A stretch of 64,000 nt of DNA, taken from contig DASVCL010000049.1 in NCBI GenBank assembly GCA_036381615.1, forward strand, positions 1-64,000, read 5' to 3'. Shown here in pieces: positions 24,660 to 32,093 of the stretch. The stretch's first letter is position 1, and each line of letters begins with the position of its first letter. This stretch comes from CALANV01 sp036381615 (lineage in GTDB: Bacteria > Pseudomonadota > Alphaproteobacteria > CACIAM-22H2). Made by a program: the position numbers and the translations under genes. The notes beneath the pieces are model-generated. The model was not told the origin of the DNA. It made no database searches and saw only the letters and a list, made by a program, of their open reading frames with translations.

Positions 24660-25729
24660 ACGGTCTTGCCGGGTTCGTTGCCCCGCATCTCGCGCCACAG
24701 GCCCAGCTTCTCCTGCGCCGGCCGGTCGGAGAAGCTGAAGATGACGGCGTCGCCATCGGCCTCGTGGTGATGCCACAGCCAGCTCGGCACGACGAAGACG
24801 TCGCGCGGGCCCCAGGCGAACGTGATCTTGGCGCCGTCATGGCCGGTGATGACCGTGCGTCCCGTGCCCTCGATCACCGAGAACACCGTGCCGTCGGTCG
24901 ACCGGTAGGGAACCGTCGTCATGCCCTTGGGCAGAAGCTGCATGAACGTGCCGATCGTCGGCATCGCCCAGCCGCCGTCGACCGGGTTGACGTAGCGCAG
25001 CTTCAGGCCGTGGCAGGGATCCCATTCCTCGGCGCGGCGCATCTTCTCGAGCGCCTCGCGCGTGCGCTCGTAGGGATAGTTGAACACGGGCGAGGTCAGG
25101 CCCCGGCTTTCGTAGCCGAGCGGCATCAGGCCCGAGCCGTAGCGGGCCAGCGCATCGCCCACCGGCCGGGTCACCGGGTGCCTGTCGTCGGGATAGCCTT
25201 CGGCGAAGGTGGCGTCGAACACGGCCACGATCGGGATATCGAGCCCGTCCATCCAGACCATCGGCTCGTCCGATTCGTTGCCGTGGTCGTGCCATGTCCA
25301 TGACGGCGTGATGACGAAGTCGCCCGGCGACATGATCGTCTTCTCGCCATTGACGGCGGTGTAGGCGCCCTTGCCCTCGACGACGAAGCGCAGTGCCGAC
25401 TGCGAGTGGCGGTGCGCGGGCGCGACCTCGCCCGGCAGGATCAGCTGCAGCCCGGCATAGAGCGAGTTGGTGATCTGCGAACGGCCCCTGAGGCCCGGAT
25501 TCTCGAGCACGAGCACGCGCCGCTCCGCCTCCTTGGCGGTGATCAGGCGGCCGGCCTCCATGATGTGGGGCCGGATTTCGTCATAGCGCCAGTGCGCGGG
25601 CAGCGCCGTCGAGCGGGGCTCCTTGACGATCAGGCCGCGCAACACCTCCCAGAGCGGCGCCAGATTGCGTTCGCCGATCCTGGCGTAATAGGCTGCACGC
25701 TCCGGCGTCTGCTTCGGCTGAACATCCAT
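24656..25729 (-). CDS. Gentisate 1,2-dioxygenase (bicupin)
   Basis: The 357-residue Fe(II) ring-cleavage enzyme converts gentisate to maleylpyruvate with O2. Two cupin domains are seen. The first contains the metal triad in APAHRHSQSALRF (His106, His108) with His147 in TPSWTWHDHG. The second has VIEGTGRTVI and VPSWLWHHHEADG. Length and ends match characterised gentisate dioxygenases. A good ribosome site (GGGAGGAACG) precedes the ATG. It is the fourth gene of the leftward MarR-linked operon. Confidence 0.92.
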   Translation of the reverse strand: MDVQPKQTPERAAYYARIGERNLAPLWEVLRGLIVKEPRSTALPAHWRYDEIRPHIMEAGRLITAKEAERRVLVLENPGLRGRSQITNSLYAGLQLILPGEVAPAHRHSQSALRFVVEGKGAYTAVNGEKTIMSPGDFVITPSWTWHDHGNESDEPMVWMDGLDIPIVAVFDATFAEGYPDDRHPVTRPVGDALARYGSGLMPLGYESRGLTSPVFNYPYERTREALEKMRRAEEWDPCHGLKLRYVNPVDGGWAMPTIGTFMQLLPKGMTTVPYRSTDGTVFSVIEGTGRTVITGHDGAKITFAWGPRDVFVVPSWLWHHHEADGDAVIFSFSDRPAQEKLGLWREMRGNEPGKTV

Positions 25730-25758
25730 TGTCCGTTCCTCCCGGCTTCCGATGCTGG

Positions 25759-25790
25759 AAAGCCAAATCTAGCAAAAGCCAAATCTAGCA
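25759..25790 (-). repeat. Perfect 16-bp tandem duplication upstream of gentisate dioxygenase
   Basis: AAAGCCAAATCTAGCA is repeated twice with no gap in the 107-nt spacer between the PaaA-like gene and the dioxygenase. It is non-coding. It has the same unit length as the duplication at 10835-10866 but an unrelated sequence. Confidence 0.85.
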
Positions 25791-25836
25791 GATGGGCGCC
25801 CGTCCGGCAGGGCCGGGGCGCTTCTCCGGGCCGCCG

Positions 25837-26553
25837 TCATGCCGCCTCGAGGGCGACCGCGGGCAGCGTCAGGCCGAGCTTGCCGGCCGCCTCGCGCGCG
25901 CGATTCATGTAGTCGTCGCGCATGTCCTCGTTGGTGCGCAGCTTGATCCGCCAGCGGCGGAACATCTCGTTGTTCTTCGATTTGGGCCGGCCGAAGAAGG
26001 CCGGCATGACCGGAAACACCTTGTCGACGGCGGCCTGAAGGCGTGCCTTGCCCTCGGGCGTCTTGACGAGCTCCTGCCCGAAATCGATGCCGAACTGGGC
26101 GTGGAATTTCTCCTCGGGCATGGTCATGCGCGCGAGATTGCGCAGCGGGTGGAAGGAACAGTGCAGCAGGTCCTCGACCTGGAGGATCTCGGCGAGGTCG
26201 CCCAGCAGCTTGATCGCGACGAACTCCTCCCAGCTCTTGAGCGGATAGTCGAAGATCGACAGCGGACGCTTCTCGGTCTTCCCCGGAATCATGCGCTCGG
26301 CCGGAATGCCCATCTGGAGCCCCAGCTCGAAGAAGCGGACGTGGTGTCCGTACTCTTCCATGGCGACGCGGCAGGTGAGCCACTTCGCATAAGGCGTAGG
26401 GGCCAGCGCGACGGCCGGCTCGTCGAACACCTGCGCGCCGTAGAGCTCGTTGATCGCGTGGCTGATCACGATCTTTTCGAGCGCCGTGCGGTACTCGGCC
26501 GGATGATCCTTCAGCTCGTCGATCGTCTTGACCTGAAGATCGGTTGCGGACAT
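25837..26553 (-). CDS. PaaA-like di-iron oxygenase (phenylacetate-CoA epoxidase superfamily), stand-alone
   Basis: The 238-residue ferritin-like protein aligns with PaaA, the catalytic subunit of ring-1,2-phenylacetyl-CoA epoxidase, rather than with PaaC. LSIFDYPLKSWEEF and the FGRPKS...RRWRIKLRTNEDMRD regions have direct PaaA counterparts. The carboxylate-bridged di-iron ligands are all available: Glu36 (NELYG), Glu67/His70 (EEYGHH), Asp119 or Glu122 (GDLAEI), Glu148/His151 (EEKFHAQ). PaaA is usually about 310-330 residues; this one lacks its C-terminal extension. No paaB, paaC or paaD gene is nearby. With the reductase at 27511 it could form a two-component aryl-CoA or arene hydroxylase leading to gentisate. 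The ribosome site AAAGGAG supports the start. Confidence 0.82.
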   Translation of the reverse strand: MSATDLQVKTIDELKDHPAEYRTALEKIVISHAINELYGAQVFDEPAVALAPTPYAKWLTCRVAMEEYGHHVRFFELGLQMGIPAERMIPGKTEKRPLSIFDYPLKSWEEFVAIKLLGDLAEILQVEDLLHCSFHPLRNLARMTMPEEKFHAQFGIDFGQELVKTPEGKARLQAAVDKVFPVMPAFFGRPKSKNNEMFRRWRIKLRTNEDMRDDYMNRAREAAGKLGLTLPAVALEAA

Positions 26554-26569
26554 TGGGTCTCCTTTCGTG

Positions 26570-27514
26570 TCAGACGACCGGTTCGGTATTGAACGCCTCG
26601 AGATCGGTCGACAGTTCGGTGAACTTGGCGGCGAATTCCGTCTCGACCGCCGGGGCCAGCGCCTCGGGTGTCCAGTCGGCATCGGTGCGGACGAGGCGGG
26701 CGACCGGCCGCGGCTGCGAGAATAGGAACACCTCGCGGCCGCGCACGCCGAAAAGCTGTCCGGAGATCTTCTGCGCCGCCGGCGTACACAGATAGCTCAC
26801 GAACGTCGCGACGTGGTGTGCGCTCACCTTCATCGCCCGTTCCTTGTACTGGGCCTGGGCATCGTTGGCGGGCTTGATCGACTCGGTCACGCGCGTCGCT
26901 GCGAACGGGGCCACGGCGTTGGCGGTGACGTTGGATCGCGCCATGTCCAGCGCGGTCACGCGGGTGAGGGCGACCAGACCGGCCTTCGCGCTCGCATAGG
27001 CGGCCTGACCGTAATTGCCGTAGAGTCCGGCGGTGGAGACAATGTTGACGATGCGGCCCCAGCCGTAGGGACTGCCGCCGCGACCCGCTTTGGCGTTGTC
27101 GCGCAGGATCGGCGTCGCTGCTGCCGTGACGAACGCGGCGGCCGACAGGTTGGTGTGGATGACCGCCTGCCAGTCGCCGGGATCGAGCTTGAAGACGAAC
27201 GCGTCACGCAGGATGGCGGCGTTGTTGACGACGATGTCGAGGCCGCCGAACCGCCTGGTCGCGAGCGCCACGGCAGCCGCCGCCGCCGACGGGCTGGCGA
27301 TGCTCTCCGGGAACGCCGCGGCGCGGGGACCGAGCGAGTCGGCGACGGTTTCGACCAGCTTGGGATCCGCCCCGGTTCCGTTGATGCCCGTGCCGGGATC
27401 GGCGAGCACGACGCTGGCCCCGCGCGCGATCAGGTCGGCGGCGATCGCCTTGCCGATGCCGGTGGCCGCACCGGTCACGAGCGCGACGCGCCCTTCGAGA
27501 AGCCTGGATGTCAT
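26570..27514 (-). CDS. SDR with C-terminal extension (multifunctional-enzyme type 3-hydroxyacyl-CoA dehydrogenase-like)
   Basis: The 314-residue protein has TGAATGIG at 14-21, NNAA near 97-100, the active-site serine Ser160 and Tyr173-x3-Lys177. The C-terminal about 60 residues beyond the classical SDR core (MKVSAHHVATFVSYLCTPAA onward) resemble the tail of peroxisomal multifunctional-enzyme-type dehydrogenases. It would use NAD(P) to oxidise a hydroxy intermediate, perhaps rearomatising the product of the oxygenase. The ATG at 27514 overlaps the reductase stop by 4 nt, and it is followed 16 nt later by the PaaA-like gene. Confidence 0.88.
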   Translation of the reverse strand: MTSRLLEGRVALVTGAATGIGKAIAADLIARGASVVLADPGTGINGTGADPKLVETVADSLGPRAAAFPESIASPSAAAAAVALATRRFGGLDIVVNNAAILRDAFVFKLDPGDWQAVIHTNLSAAAFVTAAATPILRDNAKAGRGGSPYGWGRIVNIVSTAGLYGNYGQAAYASAKAGLVALTRVTALDMARSNVTANAVAPFAATRVTESIKPANDAQAQYKERAMKVSAHHVATFVSYLCTPAAQKISGQLFGVRGREVFLFSQPRPVARLVRTDADWTPEALAPAVETEFAAKFTELSTDLEAFNTEPVV

Positions 27515-28542
27515 ATCGCTCCTCCCGCCAGCGCCGCCTTCTCGGCCTCGGTGTAGAACGCGTCGGCATGGCAGTCCTGCCGGCGCACGCCGAGATCGGT
27601 CAGCGCCTTCACGGCCGTCTCCACCATGATCGGCGGGCCGGCCAGATATGCTTTCGCGCCGTCGAGCGACCGGAAATCCTGCCGCACGGCATCGGCGAGA
27701 AAGCCGGTGCGCCGCGCCGTCGGACCGTCGGGTTCGGACAGCACGGGAATGAAGGTCAGGTTCGGATGGCGCGCCGCAAGCGCGCGGAAGTGATCCTCGA
27801 GGTAAAGGTCGCGCTCGGTCCGGACGCCGAAGTAGAGCGTGATCGGCTGCCGCAGGCCATGCGCAAGCGCCGTCTCGACGATCGATTTGATCGGCGCCAT
27901 GCCGGACCCGCCGGCGAGCGCCACGATCGGGCCCGTGTGCTTCTCGCGCAGATACGACGTCCCGTACGGCCCGGTGACTTTCACCGTGTCGCCGGGCTTC
28001 AGCGCGCTGGCGACATAGGGCGACACCTTCCCGCCCGGCGTCAGCCGCACGTGGAATTCCAGCACCGGCTCGTCCGGCCGGTTGGCCATGGAGTAGTCGC
28101 GCGGCGGCAGGCCGGGGAATTCGAGGCTTGCATACTGACCCGCCGAGAAGTCGAAGGGGCCGCCGGACTCGATCTTGAGGCGAACGATGCGGATGTCGTG
28201 CGTCGCCTGCGTCAGCCCGACCACCGTGCATGTCAGCCGGCGCGAGGGATGCGCCACCGTCTCGTCGGCGTCGAGGAAGCGCACCTCGCAGTCGGACCAC
28301 GGCACGGCCCGGCAGGCGAGAATGAGGCCGCTCGCCTTCTCCTGCTCGGTCAGCGCGAACGCGGAGTAGGGCGACATCTCGACCTCGCCCGACAGCAGCT
28401 CCGACTTGCAGGCGCCGCAATTGCCGGAGCGGCAGCCGTGCGGATAGGGCAGGTCGCGGGCGAGCGCCGCCTCGAGGATGGTCTGGCCCATCCCGACCAA
28501 AAGCGGCTCGTCGAACTGGCGGACCCTGACCGTGAACGTCAT
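27511..28542 (-). CDS. NAD(P)H:oxygenase reductase, 2Fe-2S ferredoxin plus ferredoxin-NADP reductase domains
   Basis: The 343-residue electron-transfer protein has an N-terminal plant-type 2Fe-2S domain (Cys37, Cys42, Cys45 in HGCRSGNCGACKS, and Cys77). An FAD-binding domain (RDYSMANRPDEP) and an NAD-binding domain (GPIVALAGGSGMAPIKS; YLAGPPIMVE) follow. This order is the BenC/XylZ/phenol hydroxylase type, not PaaE, whose ferredoxin domain is C-terminal. It would pass electrons to the PaaA-like oxygenase. The start is the ATG at 28542; a longer frame reaches into the MarR operator and is not supported. Confidence 0.9.
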   Translation of the reverse strand: MTFTVRVRQFDEPLLVGMGQTILEAALARDLPYPHGCRSGNCGACKSELLSGEVEMSPYSAFALTEQEKASGLILACRAVPWSDCEVRFLDADETVAHPSRRLTCTVVGLTQATHDIRIVRLKIESGGPFDFSAGQYASLEFPGLPPRDYSMANRPDEPVLEFHVRLTPGGKVSPYVASALKPGDTVKVTGPYGTSYLREKHTGPIVALAGGSGMAPIKSIVETALAHGLRQPITLYFGVRTERDLYLEDHFRALAARHPNLTFIPVLSEPDGPTARRTGFLADAVRQDFRSLDGAKAYLAGPPIMVETAVKALTDLGVRRQDCHADAFYTEAEKAALAGGAI

Positions 28543-28591
28543 GGCCGATCTGCCCACGCCTTCGCTGGAATTGCACGAGGATATGGGATAG

Positions 28592-28628
28592 ATTGTTTGG
28601 AAGTCAAACTGTTTGACTATCAAACAAT
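28592..28628. promoter_or_regulatory. 37-bp nested palindrome, probable MarR operator
   Basis: ATTGTTTG and CAAACAAT form the outer arms; AGTCAAAC-T-GTTTGACT forms the inner arms. Of 18 base pairs around the centre at 28610, 16 are complementary. It lies between the divergent reductase (start 28542) and marR (start 28635), ending 6 nt before the marR codon. This is the expected place for autoregulation and control of both arms by an aromatic or aryl-CoA ligand. Confidence 0.8.
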
Positions 28629-28634
28629 TCGGCG

Positions 28635-29141
28635 ATGGCGACCTCCACAGCTCATGCGCGCACCAGGCCGGACGCCGCCGGCGACCGCGGCGCGCGACCG
28701 CCCGTGACCGATCGCCGCCTTGCCGTCCTGCTCGGCTATTCGCTGCGGCGGGCGCAACTCCGCGTGTTTCAGGACTTCGCGGCGGCGATGGCCGATCTCG
28801 GCCTCACGCCGGGACAGGTCGGCGCGCTGCTGCTGATCGAGTCCAATCGCGGTCTGAGCCAGAGCGAGCTCGGGGCGGCGCTCGGCATCGACCGCTCCTC
28901 GGTCGTGCCGCTGATCGACCGGCTTCAGGCGATGAAGCTCGTGCGCCGCGTGGCGCGGGCAAGCGACCGGCGGACGAACGCGCTCGAGTTGACCGAGGTC
29001 GGCGAGGCGGCCGTCCGGCGGATGCTGCCGGTGCTCGAGCGGCACGAGCGCCGCATCGCCGCCCGGCTGTCGCCGGCCGAACGGCGGACGCTGATGGATC
29101 TCCTCGACCGCGTCGCGGTCGCACAGGACGCGGAAGAATGA
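28635..29141 (+). CDS. MarR-family transcriptional regulator
   Basis: The 168-residue winged-helix protein has LGLTPGQVGALLLIESNRGL, the recognition region LSQSELGAALGIDRSSVVPLIDRL and the wing RVARASDRRTNALELT, all standard for MarR. MarR proteins in aromatic-degradation clusters are usually repressors relieved by an aromatic acid or its CoA ester. The ATG at 28635 lacks a clear ribosome site and is 6 nt from the palindrome. A GTG at 28704 that begins VTDRRLAV is a possible shorter start. It is followed 33 nt on by the CoA ligase. Confidence 0.92.
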   Translation: MATSTAHARTRPDAAGDRGARPPVTDRRLAVLLGYSLRRAQLRVFQDFAAAMADLGLTPGQVGALLLIESNRGLSQSELGAALGIDRSSVVPLIDRLQAMKLVRRVARASDRRTNALELTEVGEAAVRRMLPVLERHERRIAARLSPAERRTLMDLLDRVAVAQDAEE

Positions 29142-29174
29142 CGAATCAAAGGTAAGGGGAGGAACTCAGGCACC

Positions 29175-30725
29175 ATGCTGGCGGGAGATATTCTCCGCCT
29201 CGCGGCAGCGCGGTTTCCCGACAAGATCGCACTGATCGACGGCGAGCACCGGTTGACCTATCGCGCGTTTGATGCCGCAGCCACGCGCATGGCGGGCGCG
29301 CTCGCCGCGTCGGGGCTGACCAAGGGCTGCCGGGTCGCGATGCTGGCGCCGAACGGTATCGAGAACGCGATCACGTATTACGGCGCGGCCCGCGCCGGCA
29401 CGATCTTCGCGACGATGTCGATCCGGTCCACGGCCCGGGACCTCGTGTACATGCTGAACAAGGTCGGGGCCGAGGCGCTGTTCTTTGCCGGGGCCTTTGC
29501 CGAAACGGTCGCCCGGGTGCGCCGCGAGGTGCCGTCGCTGCGCACGCTCGTCGCGATCGGCACGGTGACGGGCGATCCGGGGCCCGGCGTCGTCGGCTTC
29601 AAGGATTTCATCGCCCGCGGCACGGACGCGCCGCCCGCGGTCGATCTTTCGCCCGACGATCCGCAGGCGATCACCTTCACCGGCGGGACCACCGGCTTTC
29701 CCAAGGCCGTCGTCGTCACGCATCGCGCCCGTTACACGACCGTCGTGACGGCGGTGGCCGAGTTCGGCCTCGACGAGCGCGACGTCGCCGTCATCGCCAC
29801 GCCGATGTTCCATGCGGCGGGGCTGTTCGTCTGGTTCCAGCCGGCCGTCATGCTCGGCTGTACCTGCGTCATGATGCCGGCCTGGGATCCCGCGGAGTTC
29901 ATGACGCTCGTCGAGCGCCATCAGGCGACTGGTACGCTCCTCGTCCCCACGCAGCTCAGCGACCTGATCACCCACCCGGCGTTCGACGCCGAGCGCCTGC
30001 GGACGCTGCGGCACATCAATTACGCGGGTTCGCCGATGCCGCTTGCGCTCTACGATCGGCTGCGCGCGGCGCTGCCGCAGGTCGCGTTTACCGAGAATTA
30101 CGGACAGTCCGAAACGGGTCCGATGACGGTGCGTCGCGCCTTCCATCCGCACGAAAAACGCGGCACCGTGGGACGTCCGGCGCACAACGTCGAGACGCGC
30201 GTGGTCGACCGCGACGGCCGCGAGGTCCCGCCGGGCGTCGTCGGCGAGATCGTCACGCGCGGCGCACACGTCTTCAAGGAATACTGGGGCGATCCGGACC
30301 AGACGGCGGCCGCCTTCCGCCGCGGCGACGGGTGGCTCTGGACCGGCGACCTCGGCGTGCGCGATGCGGACGGGTTCATCGCCATCGTCGACCGTGCCAA
30401 GGACATGATCATCGCCGGCGGCGAGAACATCTATCCGACCGAGATCGAGAACGTCCTGTTCCAGCATCCGGCCGTCGCCGAATGCGCCGTCTTCGGCATT
30501 CCCGATGAACGCCTGGGCGAGGTCCCTGCCGCCCACGTCGTCCTGCGGGACGGGCAGACGGCGACACCCGACGAACTCGTCGCCTACGTCGTCGAGCGGA
30601 TCGCGCGTCACAAGCGGCCCCGGCTCGTCAAGCTGGTCGACCGCCTGCCCAAGACGGCCGTGGGCAAGATCCAGAAGAGCCTGATCCGGCAGGCCTATTG
30701 GGCCGGGCGGGAACGCCCGATCTAG
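29175..30725 (+). CDS. AMP-dependent acyl/aryl-CoA ligase
   Basis: The 516-residue ANL enzyme has AITFTGGTTGFPKAVVVTH, ENYGQSETGP, WLWTGDLGVRDADGF, GGENIYPTEIENVL and the catalytic lysine in AVGKIQKSLIR. It would convert a carboxylic acid, probably aromatic in this context, to its CoA thioester. This supplies the CoA substrate for the PaaA-like oxygenase divergently encoded upstream. GGGGAGGAAC precedes the ATG. Specificity cannot be decided from sequence; fatty-acid-type substrates are the alternative. Confidence 0.92.
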   Translation: MLAGDILRLAAARFPDKIALIDGEHRLTYRAFDAAATRMAGALAASGLTKGCRVAMLAPNGIENAITYYGAARAGTIFATMSIRSTARDLVYMLNKVGAEALFFAGAFAETVARVRREVPSLRTLVAIGTVTGDPGPGVVGFKDFIARGTDAPPAVDLSPDDPQAITFTGGTTGFPKAVVVTHRARYTTVVTAVAEFGLDERDVAVIATPMFHAAGLFVWFQPAVMLGCTCVMMPAWDPAEFMTLVERHQATGTLLVPTQLSDLITHPAFDAERLRTLRHINYAGSPMPLALYDRLRAALPQVAFTENYGQSETGPMTVRRAFHPHEKRGTVGRPAHNVETRVVDRDGREVPPGVVGEIVTRGAHVFKEYWGDPDQTAAAFRRGDGWLWTGDLGVRDADGFIAIVDRAKDMIIAGGENIYPTEIENVLFQHPAVAECAVFGIPDERLGEVPAAHVVLRDGQTATPDELVAYVVERIARHKRPRLVKLVDRLPKTAVGKIQKSLIRQAYWAGRERPI

Positions 30726-30779
30726 GTTCGAGGGGAAAGCACCCGGCCGACCGGCCGTCCCGCGCCAGTTGCGAACGGC

Positions 30780-30808
30780 TTGCAAGCCGGCGACGGGTGC
30801 GCTAGACA
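30780..30808 (+). promoter_or_regulatory. Predicted promoter of the iron-binding protein gene
   Basis: TTGCAA (30780-30785) and TAGACA (30803-30808) are spaced by 17 nt, a fair match to a housekeeping promoter. The Fur-like box would then cover the transcription start region. Confidence 0.45.
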
Positions 30809-30817
30809 TACCGCAAT

Positions 30818-30832
30818 TGAGAACCATTTTCA
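30818..30832 (+). promoter_or_regulatory. Fur-like iron box
   Basis: TGAGAACCATTTTCA matches the 7-1-7 Fur consensus at 11 of its 14 fixed positions. It is located about 10 nt after the predicted -10 element and 59 nt before the start of an iron-binding protein gene, so iron-dependent repression is plausible. In alphaproteobacteria other regulators (RirA, Irr, Mur) can replace Fur. Confidence 0.55.
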
Positions 30833-30855
30833 TTCGCGACCGCACCATCCGGTCG

Positions 30856-30875
30856 CGAGGTCCCACGAGGTCCCA
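30856..30875 (+). repeat. Perfect 10-bp tandem duplication
   Basis: CGAGGTCCCA occurs twice in a row in the leader of the iron-binding protein gene, 16 nt before the start codon. It is the third tandem duplication found in an intergenic spacer of this window. Confidence 0.8.
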
Positions 30876-30891
30876 GTCGAGGAGAATCAAT

Positions 30892-31923
30892 ATGCGGTTC
30901 GGCAGGTTCGGTCTGGCAGCACTGACGGGCGCGGTCGCCGCGTTCGCGGCGGCACTCGCGCCGGCGGCGGCGCAGGAGGTCAACGTCTATTCCTCGCGCC
31001 ACTATCCCTCGGACCAGAAGCTCATCGAGCTGTTCCAGCAGAAGACCGGAATCAAGGTGAACATGATCGAGGCGGAGATCGGGCCGCTCCTGCAGCGGCT
31101 GCGGTCCGAGGGCCGCAACAGCCCGGCGGACGTCCTCATCACCGTCGATGCCGGCAATCTGTGGCGCGCCCAGGAGGCCGGCCTGTTCCAGCCGGTCAAG
31201 TCCGCGGCGCTGGACGAGGTTGTGCCCGCCAATCTGCGCGAGCCGAGCGGGCTGTGGTTCGGACTGTCCCAGCGCGCCCGCGTCATCATCTACAACAAGG
31301 AAAAGGTCAAGCCGTCCGAGCTGTCGACCTACGAGGATCTCGCCGATCCCAAGTGGAAGGGGCGCATCCTCATCCGCTCCTCGAACAACGTCTACAACCA
31401 GTCGCTGCTCGCCTCGATGATCGCCGCCCACGGCGCCGCGAAGGCCGAGGAATGGGCGCGCGGCATCGTCGCCAACATGGCGCGTCCGCCCAAGGGCGGC
31501 GACACCGACCAGATCAAGGCCGTCGCGGCGGGCGAGGGCGACATCGCGATCGCGAACACCTACTACTTCGCGCGCCTCGTCGCGTCGGACAAGCCCGAGG
31601 ACAAGGCGGTCGTCGCGAAGCTCGGGATCTTCTTCCCGAACCAGAAGGATCGCGGCACGCACGTGAACATCAGTGGCGCCGGCGTCACCCGCTACGCGCC
31701 GAACCGCGACAACGCGATCAAGTTCCTCGAATTCTTGGTGACGCCCGAGGCGCAGGAGATCTTCGCCCACGCCAATCACGAATATCCGGTGCGTGCGGGC
31801 GTGGCGCCCACCGCGGTCGTGCAGAGCTGGGGTACCTTCAAGGCGGATCCGCTCAACGCGGCGGAACTTGGTCGCCACCAGGCCGAGGCCGTCCGCATCT
31901 TCGATCGCGTCGGCTGGCGTTGA
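30892..31923 (+). CDS. Fe(III) ABC transporter substrate-binding protein (FbpA/FutA type)
   Basis: The 343-residue periplasmic protein has a signal peptide of about 26 residues (AAAQ). The mature chain begins EVNVYSSRHYPSDQKLIELF, the usual FbpA/FutA opening whose tyrosine helps to bind ferric iron. The C-terminal segment IAIANTYYFARLV has the paired tyrosines that complete the iron site. Its start follows AGGAGAATCAAT. No permease or ATPase gene is adjacent, so it must use a system encoded elsewhere. A strong terminator follows it. Confidence 0.92.
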   Translation: MRFGRFGLAALTGAVAAFAAALAPAAAQEVNVYSSRHYPSDQKLIELFQQKTGIKVNMIEAEIGPLLQRLRSEGRNSPADVLITVDAGNLWRAQEAGLFQPVKSAALDEVVPANLREPSGLWFGLSQRARVIIYNKEKVKPSELSTYEDLADPKWKGRILIRSSNNVYNQSLLASMIAAHGAAKAEEWARGIVANMARPPKGGDTDQIKAVAAGEGDIAIANTYYFARLVASDKPEDKAVVAKLGIFFPNQKDRGTHVNISGAGVTRYAPNRDNAIKFLEFLVTPEAQEIFAHANHEYPVRAGVAPTAVVQSWGTFKADPLNAAELGRHQAEAVRIFDRVGWR

Positions 31924-31966
31924 ACGAGCTCCCCATAGGGTCGGCCATGCCGGCCCTATGACACCT

Positions 31967-32002
31967 GGGCCGGGCTGCATGGTCGCCCGGCCCTTTCTCT
32001 TT
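31967..32002 (+). terminator. Rho-independent terminator after the iron-binding protein gene
   Basis: A 9-bp perfect stem (GGGCCGGGC / GCCCGGCCC) with a 9-nt loop is followed by TTTCTCTTT. A second hairpin (CATAGGG...CCCTATG with CGGC/GCCG inside, 31934-31960) lies just before it and may act with it. Confidence 0.85.
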
Positions 32003-32093
32003 GCGACGAGGGACGGCGCCCCGATCCGGCTTGGCTTTGCCGGGAGAGCGTCTACACTCCCGGGAAACGCCACAACATTCCGGGAGGACGCCC

